A stretch of 64,000 nt of DNA, taken from assembly GCA_019096195.1 (NCBI GenBank), contig JAGTXK010000021.1, forward strand, positions 434,001 through 498,000. Direction: 5' to 3'. Source of the DNA: Boletus sp. NGJ (Eukaryota; Basidiomycota; Agaricomycetes; Boletales; Boletaceae). Shown here one piece after another: positions 1 through 12,960 of this stretch (the stretch's first letter is position 1; every line of letters starts with the position of its first letter). Below the pieces are notes generated by a model. It searched no databases and was not told the origin of the DNA. It saw only the letters and a list, made by a program, of their open reading frames with translations. A program made the position numbers and the translations under genes.

Positions 1-1817
1 CTGATAACGTATGGTGGCTGCCCAAAGTCAATACATATGTATGCATTATGCAACTGTCATTAAAAGCTGTCTTTAAATGCTAGAAATCGGTTGTGATAAC
101 ATTGATAAGTTGCGCTCCGTCTGAACCGGGTATTGATTATAGAGTGGTACAGCCACCATGCTTACTATTCCTGTCGTACTTGGGAACTTTCTACCGCACA
201 GTTCAACTGCCAACATCAACTATACTAGTGGAGCATGCTACTTGTACTTAGCACTCTCCACATAGCACGCTTGCAAGCCAGGGTCTCAGGGGTTGGGCTT
301 GGCCCGATACATCACTATGTGTGACTCAGTGTGAGTTCTGGGGGTGAGCAACGCCAACTAAGCCTTGAAATCAATTGAAAACATTCGATGGCCTGCAGTC
401 TCGCAGACATACGTGTTTGTACAGACATTTAATATCAAACTCTGGTCACTCTGGGCCACGTAGCAGTTCCAGCGCAATGGTGTAACAGAAAGTACTAGCG
501 TAGCATGCTCCGCATTGTTTTCCTTTTCAGGTAAGTTGGCCGCGTGGGAAAAACGTGAGCAAAAATGCCTCTCAAGATCTCATTGCAATTGTCGGTCGAC
601 CACAGCGCCTCAATGCAAGCACGAAATTTGATGGAGATTGTAATACCATTTGACTGACACTCCTAGGGAACATTTTCTGCGTTGACGGGTGGTGAAAAAC
701 CGAGGTTTTGATAATTCGAAATTCTGGGCTGGGTCCGGGATTCAACGAGATTTGTTCCTCTGCAAATATTGGACAGTGGGTAAGACCAACTTCTCCGTTC
801 CTCTCAAAGCTGTACTCTCACCAGGTTGGGGGCATTTCCATGTGTGCGAAAGTTCGTCCGATGGAGCAAAGAGACATATTGTTACTCGTAATCAAGTCTT
901 AGACCCATATAGCACAGCTTGTCTCTCATGTTCTTTGTATCGCACACAAATTTAAAACTGCCTTGAGCAGCAACCCCGAAAATTATAAACTTCATATTTT
1001 TTTTTTCCATTGGTCGACTTGTAAAATGTTCCCCAGGGGATCACCCGAGTCAAGTGGTACCATCTCCATCAAATTCAGCGCTGGCGTTTGGTCGACGGAC
1101 ACGAGGCGTTTTTGCTCACATTTCTTTTCCCACGCGGCCAAGACCAACGAACTTTGCCGCCAGGCCAGTTTCAAAACACAACTTCTGGAGCAGGGATAGG
1201 AGATAATTTAACTCTTTGGACGGCGTGATGGTGAGCACCAACAAGCTGAATTTCACCGATTGGAGCCTGACCGAATTCTGCCATTGAGATCTTCCATGGG
1301 CCTCAAGTAACTGCCAGCTATCGGCAGGACAACAGTGTCCTGCCAACTTCTTGGCCAACCAACCAGTCAAACATCTTTAGTATGGTGTAAAGTGAATTCA
1401 GCTTCCCCACCTTGGGGCCTGTCTACAAAAAACCGCGGTATCAGTACCCTGCGGTTCCCTAAGCCCAGTCTCGGAGATGGACTTTGGGATCGATCCAATG
1501 AGCTCCGGGCTCGGTCGACTTCCGGTCCAAGACAAAGCTAGGTGATACGACTCACAATGCCTCACGGCTGCAAGCACACACAGTGACATCAGGACGCAAG
1601 ATGTGTACGCTGGTTGAGGCAAGTAGATGCATACAGGGCCGCATCAGGTCAGTGCCCAATATATGATAAGACGTTTCTTATTACTGAAGTAGACATTTCC
1701 CGTATCAATTCCGTACCGCATATTACCTTGTCAGAATATACATATAAGCACCACCCCGTGTTCATCCATCCCAGACCCGGACTGGGATCTCTCTTGCAAT
1801 CCAGTCTCTTTACTGCA
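1..1817. other. Intergenic, upstream of KHA1 copy A
   Basis: I find no convincing gene here. Reading frames are short, on both strands, and match no family I recognise. The right end must hold the promoter and 5' leader of the antiporter gene that begins at 1818. No clear TATA box, repeat or transposon end was seen. Confidence 0.5.
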
Positions 1818-4800
1818 ATGACCCCATTTTCCGGTGTTACCATCCGCCTCTTCGACCATCTTCAGAAGCGAAAGGCAACTGGAGAGGTCCTTATGTCTTT
1901 CTCTGCCATCGTTCACAAGCTCATCCCTCCTACAGGGCGGTCTCATCACTGGAACTAACCCTGCAGCGTTTACAACCTCGGATCCACTGAGGTTATGGAT
2001 CGTCCAAGCCGGTAAGCCTCCCATACCAAAGCTCCCGCAATCCGCTCAATGATAGGTAGGTATAATCATCATTACGTCTCAGCTTCTCTCCCTTGGCCTC
2101 AAACGCCTCAGACAACCAAAAGTCATCGCCGAAGTGCTCAGCGGTGTTCTACTAGGTATTCGATCTACTTCACTATCTCCCGCTTGCTCACATTGCTTTG
2201 CACCAGGCCCAACTGCATTCGGAAGGATACCAGGCTTCACAGAAAACATATTTCCTTCCGTGTCCCTCCCATACCTATCCCTTGTAGCTGATATTGGTCT
2301 TTGTCTCTTCCTTTTCCTCGTTGGTCTCGAAATCGACATCAGCCTCGTCAAACGCAACGCACGCGTGTCGACCATCGTATCTTTGGCTGGAATCATTCTT
2401 CCCTTTGGTCTCGGGACCGCCCTCTCCATCCCTCTATATAACCGCTTCATCGATCCTTCCGTCCATTTCACGTACTTTATGCTTTTCACAGGTGTCGCAT
2501 ACTCGATTTCTGCACTTCCCGTTCTCTGTCGTATTCTCACAGAGCTCCAACTGCTCGATATGCATGTCGGTATCGTCGTCCTCTCCGCCGGCGTCAGTAA
2601 CGACATTATCGGCTGGACGCTGCTCGCCTTGAGTGTTGCGCTCGTGAATGCCAGCTCGATCCTCTCAGCGCTATGGATTCTGCTCGCCTGCGTCGCTTTC
2701 ATCATCTTTCTGTTGTTTCCGGTCAACTTCGTCATGCACTGGCTAGCCCGCAAGACAGGTAGCACGGAGAATGGCCCCACCATGCTCTACATGACTATCG
2801 TCATGGTTCTTGTTTGGGCCTGTGCCTTTTTCACCGATGCTATTGGCGTGAATGCCATCTTTGGTGTGTCGCTCGGTATCCGGTCCTAATTGCTCATCTA
2901 ACTCACCCGCAGGTGCATTCCTTGCCGGACTTGTGGTCCCACGGGAGGGTGGTCTGACAATCACCCTCACAGAGAAACTGGAAGACATGGTCTTGATCAT
3001 CTTCCTTCCGATCGTACGTATCTCACCCTGGCTGCCGGTTGCATTCACAAGTTTTTCGTGTAAAGTACTTTACGTTGTCTGGTCTGAACACGAATCTCGG
3101 ATTGCTCGACAACGGTCAGCCTCCTTGAGGAACTCATCTAGTGTGGTTGTTGACACTGCACTGATAGGTATTACATGGGCTTTCACAATTGCTATCATTG
3201 TTCTTGCCTTCTTGGGCAAGTTTGGTGGATGCATGGTTGCGTCCAGGGTGGCGGGTTATGGCTGGCGTGAGTCAAGCGCGATCGGTGCCCTGATGAGTTG
3301 TAAAGGGTTAGTTGCCAAGTACTCCCGTATCATTCTTTTCGCTTATGTCTCTGGTAGTCTGGTCGAACTCATTGTCCTGAACGTGGGGCTTCAGGCAGGG
3401 ATTCTTTCGCAGAGGGTCTTCTCCATGTTCGTCCTCCAAGCCATCACTCTGACATTCATTACTACCCCTCTCGTTCTGGCAATCTACCCGCCTGAACGCC
3501 GTGTTCGAGTCGGTGCGACTGCACCACCGGTGGAAGACGACGAGCGCGGACAATGTGATGAGAAAGCGTCTATCATCACGGAAGAGCAGCCTTGGCGACA
3601 TCGGTTCACGGTCGTCCTCGACAAACTCGATCACGTTCCCGGTGCAATGGCACTCACGCAACTCATCCTTCCATCGCGCGGTATCCCGCCTGACGTCACA
3701 CCGACAACGACAATGACCCACGCAATCGACAAGGTGATGAAGATCCCTGACGTGACCGTGGAAGCGCTTCAGCTCATCGAACTCACTGATTGGACGTCTG
3801 CCATGATGAAATCGTCTGTTGCTGACAGTTTAGTCCACACGGATCCTGTACTCGGTATATTCAGGATGTTTGGGGAGCTGAACGAGTTGGTAGTCACGCC
3901 GTCGCTGTCGGTCGTTCCATATGACGATTTCGCGCACAGCGTTGCGGAGCACGCACAGAGACATGGGTCTCACCTCGTGTTGCTCCCGTGGCTGCTACTC
4001 ACTCCTCCGACTGTTTTTGATATGCCAGAAACCGGCATGGGTGGGAGCGGGGCCAAGGGCGACCACAATCCATTCGACGTACTCTTTGATAACGTCTCGG
4101 CGAGCAAGACAGATCAACTTCCGTCGGAGGTCCACTCCCAATTCGTACGCGGGGTGTTTGCACAGAGCAAGACGGACGTGGCCTTGTTCATCGATACAGG
4201 CGATCGATCGAGTGTCCGCCTCGGGGGGTCTGTGCATGTGTTTCTACCGTTCTTTGGGGGACCAGACGATCGGCTGGCACTCGAGCTTGTGGTTCAGCTT
4301 TGTTTGAATCCAAGGATGACGGCGACGGTAGTGAGGATGGTGGAACGTGAGGGGGTGGCGGACACGAGTGTGCGTCTGGGAGAGGTGGAACGACCCCCGA
4401 TGATACATTCCAAGGATAGGGTGGATGCGAGCAGGCTGAAGGCGCTCATCCCGCGCGGCGAAGGGTCTATGGGGACGTCGGTACGTTGTGATGCGATGCC
4501 ATCTAAATGTGTTTTTTATTTTGTTCAGCAGACTGACGCCTGACCCTCTCTCTTATAATAGATGATCGGGCTTCAGGGTACGAACCTCAGTCGGCAGACG
4601 ACCCAGATACGTCTCGAATTTGAAACAGCCGATAACAATACCTGGTCCAAATACGCCTCCCCCACCTCCACATCCGCCACCCATACCAATGCGCACGCTG
4701 AAGCCGCCACTGCCACCCTCCGTGATGCCCTGTCGCGGATCGACTTCTCCGACGCGCACACCCCGACACCAGTACACGCTGCCATCCGCCACGCCCGTGC

Positions 4801-5032
4801 CCTCCGGGAGACCTCCCCCCGACTCCTCATCTTCGCCGGCCGGTCCAGACGACTCGCGAAGGAGAGCCATGACGCGGAGATGAAGCGGGTAACGGAGGCC
4901 TGTCGACCTGGTGTTGGGGTGGAGGTGATGCGGAGAACGTTTGGAGACGTCGGGGCTGCGATGGTCGTGGCTGTTGGGTCGCCGAGTGGGGTCGTGGTGG
5001 TGCACGCTGCCGGGGTGGGTTTGGAGGGGTGA
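1818..5032 (+). CDS. KHA1: K+/H+ antiporter, KHA1-like (copy A)
   Basis: Monovalent cation/proton antiporter of the CPA2 family, expected in an internal (Golgi/endosomal) membrane, where it exchanges K+ for H+. Nine exons: 1818-1886, 1936-2011, 2060-2155, 2207-2863, 2913-3013, 3066-3114, 3168-3306, 3358-4480, 4562-5032; the sum is in frame and gives 926 residues. The N-terminus has the KHA1-type GGLITGTNP and DPLRLWIVQ, then a hydrophobic exchanger domain to about residue 430 with GPTAFGRIPGF, LFLVGLEID, SAGVSNDIIGW and GLVVPREGG. The C-terminal half is hydrophilic and holds repeated paired regions such as SKTDVALFIDTGDR and LPFFGGPDDRLALELVVQLC. The start ATG was chosen because its short exon splices in frame into GGLITG, as in copy B at 42093. 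It converges with NOP56, 284 bp between stops. Confidence 0.9.
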
Positions 5033-5316
5033 TGATCTAGGATGTTGAGCGTTGAAACGTCGAATGCTGTGCGCTGCATGCTATAGAAGAGTCTCGATAC
5101 TATACCGTGGATCGGATGTATGATCATGCTTTGGGTCGTAATTATCCGTGTTTTCAAGTTATACTCGGGGAGCCTGTCTCAATTGGATTCGTTCTGGGTG
5201 CACGCACGAATCGGTCGGACTAGTTTGGGTGCGGTGGCTAATGATCATTGAACAAGAATACAAGAGGAGAAAGACCGGGAGAGGAATAAGATAGGAAACG
5301 ATGTTCATCACACCAT

Positions 5317-7362
5317 TCATGCCTTCTTTTCCTTGTCCTTGTCCTTCTTGTCTTTCTTGTCCTTTTTTTCCCTTTTCTCCTTCTTGTCCTTTGATGGGCT
5401 GTGCTGTCGGAGACGGAGTCAATACAAGGAAAGACGTACGCAGACACCACCGAACACACCTCTGGTATTGCTACGGCAGCCTTCGCCGCCTTGGCGGCTT
5501 TTTTGAGCACCTTCTTCTCCTCCTTGGATAACTTGACCTTCTTGGCCGGCCGTTCCTCCTCCTCCTCTTCCGCATCACTCTTGCCATCAATGTCCATCGC
5601 CTCGCTTGGCCGCCGCTTCTTTCCTTTCTTCTCGCCCTCGTCCCTGGCTCTCTCCTTGTCCTTTCTCTTGTCCTTGGCCTTTTCCTTGGTTTTCTCCTTT
5701 CCCTTATTTTTCTCCTTGTCCTTGTGTTTACTCTTCTTTGGCGGCGATGACGCCTCGATCAGAGGTAACACGGGCTCGGCATCCTCCATATCTACATCGT
5801 CATCCCGTTGCCGCGCTTCGGCCTCCTCTTCCTCTTCCTCTTCCTTGTCCTCGTCCTCGTCATCATCGAGCGCAAGGCTATCCAACACCCGGCGAATCGC
5901 ATCTGCGTTCTTTGAGGGCGGTGCACCCGTTTCGAAAAATGCGAGACGCTCTTCGACTTGTGCGCGAAGGGCTTCGCCGAATTTAGGGGTGGGGTTGTCT
6001 AGGCGTCGGGATACACGTTGGTTGGACGTTCGTACGCAAAATTGGACGGAACGTACCCGTGTAACAGTCTATCCGCGAAGCAATCGAACACTTGTTTGCC
6101 AGGAACCGTGATATTCGGCCCTTGTGTTTCGGGTCGGCACGACCGATGAAGGAGGAGTGGTACAGGAGGCCATACTGTGATCGCGTGGGATGAGATGAAA
6201 ACGAATTGTCGGTTGTCACTGTCAGGTGAAGCTGCCTCGCTTACCTTGGGCGTGTTGCCTTTTGTCTTGAGTGCTCGGAAGAGAGCCTTTTCGGCGCCGA
6301 GAATCTGGACGGTCGAGGCGGGGTATTTGCTGAGGTTGGTCAGACTGCCTGCGTGACTGATCAATCGTGCGCCGATGCGTTCTCCGAGGAGAGCCGTCAG
6401 CGATGGTGCGACAAGGTTCATTTTTTCAGCCAGATAGGCGACGAGGGATTTGCGGTAATCGGCGATGGAAACGACGCGGACGGCAAAGGCGGAGATGTTG
6501 AGCATGTCGATCTCGGAGATAGACGACCCCATTGACCCACGGGCGGCGTCGAGGATGTTTTGTGCGAGCGTCATGTTGTCGTCGATGATGGTGGCCAGTT
6601 CGGGGAGTTTGTCCTCCGACAAGGTGTCCTTGTCCCCGATGAACTGCGCGAGACGTGCATATTGGTAGTTATCCGACACGAGCTTGATGAGTTCGGGGAA
6701 ATGATAACCATACCACTCCCGAATGCGCATCGCAAAGAGGTTGACGTCCTTGTCGAGTTGATCGAGAAGTGCGATGGCTTGGATGATCATATTGTCCACC
6801 CGATTCACGTTGAACTTGAGTTTGGCGCGGGAAAAGGAGTGGCCGAGACCTAGTTGGGCTTTGACGAGGTCGTTGGCGTCGAGGCCTTTGACGAATTTGT
6901 GGGCATGTTGACGGATGCCGCGGAGGATTTCTTGGGCGTCCTCGGAAGCGTCGCATTTGAGGCCTGTGCCGTCCAAGACGGCGTTGGCGAGTGCAGAATC
7001 GTGGACGATGAGCTTGACTTTGTAGGATTTCTTTCCGCCCTTGGAGAGGTTGAGCTCGAGGAGGGTTTTCAGCTGGTCGTTCAGTATGCCTGTCCCAAAA
7101 ATCTCGCGTGAGCAAAAAAAAAAAAAAAGAGCAGAAACATCAAGCCACCACACGCACCCTCGGAAATGTCGTTGATGTTCTCGAGCGCGTCAGCGGCGCT
7201 CTTGAAGGGGGAAAAGCTGAGGAGGGTGACCATCTTGGCGAACTTTGAAAAGTCGTTTATCGAGTCTTGGACGGCCTTGGTTTGTGAGCCGACCACATCG
7301 TGAAGTTTGACCGCAAAGATGGCATAACCCGAGGCAGTCTCGAACAGCGCGTGGGTCGCCAT
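5317..7362 (-). CDS. NOP56: Nucleolar protein NOP56, box C/D snoRNP core
   Basis: Core protein of box C/D snoRNPs, which guide 2'-O-methylation of rRNA in the nucleolus. Five exons (7362-7158, 7089-6245, 6174-6057, 5998-5460, 5403-5317) give 597 residues, near the usual length. The NOP5N domain starts [16 protein letters not shown]. The coiled-coil and Nop domain follow, with [51 protein letters not shown] and [13 protein letters not shown]...[19 protein letters not shown]. The last 140 or so residues are an acidic run followed by lysine-rich KKE/KD repeats, as in NOP56/NOP58 tails. The last intron (5404-5459) lies inside this tail and the protein ends KKA. Only the low-complexity tail limits certainty about exact residues. 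Confidence 0.95.
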
Positions 7363-8851
7363 TGTGTGGTGTTGCTCGCCGTGCGCGACGTCGACCGACG
7401 GTGCCTATCAAATTTTGGCGAGTGATACACAAGTCCCGTTTTGGAACTTTCCTCACACGGTTTGGATTTGGTAGACCTGCTAAGCGTGTTGGAAAGTTTG
7501 CAACGAGTTTGTACGCTCCACCACCGCCGTGTTCATCGTTTACAACGTTTTGGGACGTTTGAGGCTGTCTGCCACTTCATGGTGTGTAAGTCGTGGCTGT
7601 ACTAATTTTTTTCTTTTTTTTTTTTTTTGGCCAGCGCCGTTGTTGGTAGGCGCCGTGGCGCTGTGGAACATGAGCGCCGACGGGCAGTGTGAGCAAGAGA
7701 ATTGCCTAGGGCTGTGGGTTCCATCATATGGAAGAAGAAGCCACCATCGCATTTCCCCCAGATTGGATCAATGCATAGAACAGGCCTGCGACAGAATGTC
7801 GTCCTCGTCGGTGGCCCAGTCACGGCAAACATTCTGCTTGCTGTCCTTTTGTTGGGCCACTGGCGGGATGCATCCCGGTTTCGCGTTTGCCTTGGCGACG
7901 TTCACGGACAACTCGACCATGGAGCTCGTGCCCAGCCGGTCGTGGTCGTTCATTTGGGCAAGAATGGGTTGTTGCCAACACGGAAACAGAAAAGACCCCT
8001 TGATGGCACGGATCTGCCAATCGGCCGATGTGACAACCCGTTGACATTTGCCTCGCCGTGTTAGTCTCAAGGAACTTGCAGCGGCCATCAACACACTGTC
8101 TCTGCCTCCTGCAGGTAAACCATCCAGATCTTTCTCCCAGCACGAGGATTGATGTAGAGAATCTCATCGCACACCAGACAACAGCACGTACGCCTCATGC
8201 GAACTCATACAAAGGTTTTAAATTACTCGCATTTTGGGCCAGGCCTCAAGGCCGCATTTTCTGGGTGAGTCACGGGCCGGTTCGCACCTGCCTAAACGGG
8301 GCCGCAGCGTCTAGGATGTATGTTCGAGAATATGCATGCCATGGGCATGTCTTGTACCTGAGTTTACCCATACGGTGTTCGTTGGTTGCTGTGGGCGAGG
8401 AGAAAGAGAAGCTTCGAAAAGGGCCGCATGACTCGGCACTCCACCACACACTGCACTGATCCAGTGTGTTACGGACGCGGCGGTGTCCAAACATTCGAGC
8501 CCTGTAGGATCACGTGCTGCGATATGATTGGGCACATTCTATTGGGTCCAATATATTTACAGATGCCGCCTCGTGTCCTGCCTCAAGGAGGACTTATAAC
8601 TCGCGTCTTCCCTCTTCCCTCTCTTATCCGCGTACCTTTAGGTCCTAGGTGCTCGACTGCCCGGGCCACTGCGGTCACTCTCCAACCGAGCTCGCTCGTG
8701 GTTCGGTCCCTCCTTTCATATAGGTGCGATCGCTCTCGATGTCATTCACCGTTGCAGGTTCACTCACAGTCGCGCCGCAGGACCCGTTCTCTCCACACCC
8801 CGCCTCTGCCTTCGTTCTGCCACGACACTTTTATATTTGATCACGATCGTC
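7363..8851. other. Intergenic between NOP56 and DUF6699 gene
   Basis: Divergent intergenic region of about 1.5 kb. Several frames of 100-170 codons exist on both strands, but none shows a recognisable domain, a splice-supported extension or a signal peptide. A T-rich run lies near 7607-7629. The ends should hold the two promoters. Confidence 0.4.
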
Positions 8852-9841
8852 ATGTACAAGTCTCGCCACTCCCAAACTAGCCCATGTTTCGTCCCGGACA
8901 CCCCAAAGCTTCGAAAGCTGTCCCTCCCAGAGGAGCCGTGCGTTGGCCCCTCACGTCCTGCGACAAGTGCCGACATGCGGCGGCCGCAGACCCCCGCCAT
9001 GGTGCCGGCATCATCCTCCAGGGCCAATCCCACTGCTGGACAGCCCGCCAAGCCCCTGAGGTCAATTCTCAAGGGAAGCAAGAACGCGTTGCCCCGCGAC
9101 TCGTATGACAGCGATGCGGAGACAATGGCTGCTAAAAAGGCGGTCTGCTCTCGGTACAACATTCCCAACGTGTTGCCCCCCAGATCGCACTTGGGTAAGT
9201 CCACATCCCCAAACATCACCTCTCTCTTATCACTCTTTTTTCTTCCCACGTTCAAACGTGTCTATCATTACATACACCTTATCTGATCCATGGTGGCAGT
9301 GCCCATGAAACCGCCCGCGTTCAATTTACATTGGCTGCTGCTTCCCTTTGATCCACGACGATCGAAGCGACTCCTTCGCTTTGATATGGCCTTCCCGGTG
9401 GATGAAATCGTCTTCCAGCTGGAGCCTGCTCGTCGGATGAAACTCTCCGAGACCGAGCTCAACAAACTCGCGGCAAATGGTACCATGACAAAGATGACCA
9501 TCACGTTCGAGCACAAGCCGTTCTCTTGGGAGGTGGACGTCAAGAACGCCCGCGGGATCCGGTGCCGAGATGTGTTCGAGGCGATATACGAGACCTTCAA
9601 CGAGCAGCTCACTCTTGAGGAGCGGAGGCTGGTCCGCGACCGCAGGGCAGTCGAGGACGCTTTTCAACTCCGCTGCGAACTTGCTCCCGGCCTTCCAGCG
9701 GTCGAGCGTTCCTTGGGGTGGAAGAGGGTGGACGTCCTTTGCCACCATACGATCTTCCTCGGCTTGACGCAACCCAAATCTGGCAGTGATTGGGTTTTAA
9801 ATCTTGGTACACTCCCTCGCATCCGTGGCCTGTCATTATGA
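8852..9841 (+). CDS. DUF6699 domain protein
   Basis: Uncharacterised protein with the DUF6699 fold that is common and expanded in Agaricomycetes; its function is unknown. Two exons, 8852-9194 and 9300-9841, give 294 residues. Residues 1-114 are polar and probably disordered (many Pro, Ser, Arg; KPLRSILKG; DSYDSDAET). The domain fills the rest: hydrophobic FNLHWLLLPFD, RFDMAFPVDEIVFQLEP, the MTKMTITFEHKPFSWEVDV strand pair, GIRCRDVFEAIYETFNEQLT, and a C-terminal WKRVDVLCHHTIFLGLTQP. The ATG at 8852 is the first in frame. The call rests on the order of these segments, known to me from fungal proteins. A further 3' exon is possible but not needed. Confidence 0.75.
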
Positions 9842-11090
9842 GCACCTAACGATTTCTATGTATGCTAACGACCACATGTGGTACGTGTGCATTCTCGGTG
9901 CTTAATGCAACGCCAAGCTCACCGTGGTCAGGACTGGCTCCCCATATACTTGTGCATGTTCCTTCACATCATCAACCACACCCACGTCAGTCACCACATT
10001 CGCATCATCGCATGTTTTCTTGTTTTCTCTGATACCCACTCGTTGGTCTGTTACCTACACCTGGTTTAAGTTTATCATACTGTGGTACCTTGTTTCAGTG
10101 GCCTATCTAGTTGCCACGAGAGGCAGGTCAGGCGTTCCGACTGACCCCTCGCCTCGCACATGTTTGTATCTCTTTCCCCAGACGCGGTTCAATTGCGTCT
10201 GTATGCTGCTGTGTTTTGTCTCCTTTTCTACCTTGAGAGGACATGTATGATTCGGGACATACTAGCGTTAACTCGCGTTCCCCGTTCCTGTCGTTCGGTT
10301 TCTTTGTCGCATCAGCCTACACATGTCACTACAGAATATGAATACGGATCTCATCCGATGGAAGGGCAGAGCATATCTGCCTATCTACAGCATGCGGGAC
10401 TTGAAAATGCGACGGACGATGGTTTCTTGTGCCGATCGGCTGGACACCTCTGGACGAGCGCGTGGCGTAGTCGTGGCCAGCGGAGAACATCAGAGAAGGG
10501 TCCATGAAAAGACACGAGACCTAGACAACGTGGAGCCCTACGACCGTGGCGACGCGTGCCGGAGATGATCGATAGGAGAGTACCTTTAGAGAATCGGAAA
10601 CCAACGGACGATGAACCGGGGCTGTGTCTAGAACTTGTCCAACAACACGCGTAACGGTCGGTTTCCATATCACCTGCCGCGTGTTTGACCGGGCGTTCAC
10701 GTCGAAACGTTGGATGGGCGTGATGTTTCGCATATCCGCGAGGACAGACAGTGATTGGATACTTTTTTATTTATTTATTTTAATTTTTGATGTGATGGAC
10801 GGTGGTGTACCCTTAAATATAAGGGTGTCCCGATTCTGGGAAGTTGGTCCCGGGATAGAGGAGACTCGAACTCTCATTTGAAATTGGAGTGGTGTGGCAA
10901 AGGGGTGGTGGTAGAGATTGGACTCTATGGTAGACTGGACCGGTCTGGGTCGATGGGGAATGCTTGCCATGAGATGAATCATTAAAAGTCCTGTCTGCGG
11001 AGGGGAGGGTTGGGGGTGGGGGTCGATCACAAGAGCGCGCGGCACTGAAAGTTACAGGAGTTGTCGCGGGGTAGTCCCCCCCCCCGCCCG
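9842..11090. other. Intergenic, no gene supported
   Basis: About 1.25 kb downstream of the DUF6699 gene. It has only short frames without recognisable domains, plus a T/A-rich patch near 10763-10790 and a C-run near 11077-11090. It is the left edge of the gene-poor 9.8-15.9 kb stretch. Confidence 0.4.
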
Positions 11091-11099
11091 CGTTGAGTT

Positions 11100-12960
11100 C
11101 AACTCCAATAGTTGACAGCTACGGCCGATCTAGGAAGACACTTACCATCGGCACTGTGAATGTCCTTGACATGTTGCTCAAAGTGAACAAACATACTGCG
11201 GCCGAGGGACGTGATAGCGGTTTCGGAATTTTCGGCTTAATACAAGCGGATGTTGAATGTATATCTCCGATTGAAAAGGGCCAATAACTCGGAACGTCTC
11301 GTTCTGGCTGCTGCTTTCAGGGCATGATGGACCCGATCCATACAAAGACCAAGCACTGGCGGTGGCCATGCCAGTAACGCATCAGGCCAGGCTTGGAATT
11401 ACACGGTCACCCACGGAATGTCAATGGAACTTTAGCGTTCAACTGTACGTCAATTTTCAAGAGACGTGGTGTCATGGAAACACAACCTTCCCCTTCATAT
11501 TGCTTTTTTTTTTTTTTTTTTTTTGGAAAACGCGGTCGGACGACGATTGAAAACCTGATGTCCTCTGGTACAATGAAATACTTTTTGAAATCTCATCATA
11601 CGCATGTCCGCTTCAACGTTACGAATCCAGCCAGTAAGTATAGGGGAATGAACTTGCTCCAACATCGTCAAGAGGCTGACCGCCTGAGACAGAGATCCGT
11701 TGTACCATGTATATCTTTGCGTCCGGATGTTTGCAACCGTGTTAAGCGTGCCTATCTATCTGGTTCCAGGCCAATAGACGTCTCCTTCATCTTCGACTAC
11801 AAGTCCTTCCCAAAGTCGAACCCATCCACGCGATGTTCAATTACATTTTTGCCGCGTCATCGACGAGCAATGGGATATGTTTTGTTCGACACGTGCTCCG
11901 TTCTGACGTGAAGATGATTTCAAAGACAAGCTCTTGTCTCCTGAGATATCCGAGAAACGATCACGCAGCACGTTCTTGATCAGAAAATTCTTGCCTCCGA
12001 GTCCCGAACGTGCAGCGAGATTCGCCGGAAGGCGCACTCACCTGGATGGCTAATCAAATTTGGCTTGGACTTTGGGTCGTTGTTGCCATCTCGAGCAGGC
12101 CATTTCAGACGGTTGTCCCAAGAGTGAGTTTTTCTGTCGTCTCCGGAGATGATGACCGCTTCATGTCGATCAGATCCGGCATCACCATCGGGACGCTAGC
12201 CCGTACAAAATCGTCGGATCAGACGACATCATCGAGTTTTTACTCCCGAGGAATCCAAGTATGTCAAACAAACGGTACTCGCATTTCGTGGTACTCTGCA
12301 GTCGGATTATCTGATTGTTGTTTTTCAAGTGGAACATCGAAGGTCGTGTTGACAACGAGAGATGGAGTCTGGAGATACCGTCTCGGGGACGTTATCGAGG
12401 TCGTCGGATTTGATCCCTGCGATCGTCGATGGCCAACTGGTCATACGTTATCTCCACAGTGGGTCACCTAGTTGACCCCTTCCACTCACCTTTCCCAACG
12501 TGACAGCGACGAGAGTGAACAAGGAAGCCAGCCCGCACCAAGGGTTGCTAAGCTGACTCGCATTCTGTAGCGTTTATATACGTCTCGTTGCCGAGATCGT
12601 GACCGGACGGGAACTCTTGGATGCTCGACCTCGGATTCTTTCGGAGTGGTCTCCGAGTTTGCGTCCGACCTGCAGGGTAGGTCCGCTTGTCAACCTTTTT
12701 GTGTGTGTTGGGTTGCCAACGCATGTGCCTTTGGGTGCTTCACTGACCCCAGGAACTCGCTTCAAGGACACGACGAGAACTGGCCTGAGAGAGTACCCCT
12801 TCCGGCGGTGCGCGTACTTCGACAGGAGGGGGTAACTCCTGGTGAAATCATGGTTCCAGGAGATCCGGAGCTGGCTAGCGGCGCGGGTCGTCCAGGAATT
12901 CCAACGGTTTGGTTTCATCCTTTCGGGCATGTTCATCGCGACCCCCCCTCCCTCCTTTTT
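11100..12960 (+). pseudogene. GH3 auxin-responsive-family protein, decayed
   Basis: Remnant of a GH3-family gene. In plants GH3 enzymes are adenylate-forming acyl-acid amido synthetases; fungal members are of unknown role. Conserved blocks occur in the right order: VIDEQWDMF near 11856, PPSPERAARF near 11995, VVVAISSRPFQTVVP near 12076, TTRDGVWRYRLGDVIEVV near 12358, DGQLVIRYLH near 12427, VYIRLVAEIVTGRELLDA near 12571, and a C-terminal VPLPAVRVLRQ near 12798. They lie in different frames. There is a stop just after VIDEQWDMFCSTRAPF, a one-base shift between GFDPCD and DGQLVIRY, another after GRELLDA, and more near the 3' end, without splice sites that would reconcile them. The N-terminal part (LLKVNKHTAA, near 11173) is weaker. 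A pseudogene is the best reading; heavy sequencing error is the alternative. Confidence 0.72.

Noticed and set aside
1200-1300. A GAG-like phrase (STNKLNFTDW) resembling the start of a Copia-type polyprotein
   Set aside because: The match is about ten residues, is followed at once by a stop, and no reverse transcriptase, integrase or terminal repeats were found nearby.
7602-8167. Several 70-170-codon frames between NOP56 and the DUF6699 gene
   Set aside because: They overlap on both strands, lack recognisable domains, and do not extend through plausible introns.
10850-10900. A tRNA T-arm-like string (GAGACTCGAACTCTC)
   Set aside because: On the reverse strand the stem pairs poorly and no anticodon, D-arm or acceptor stem could be built.
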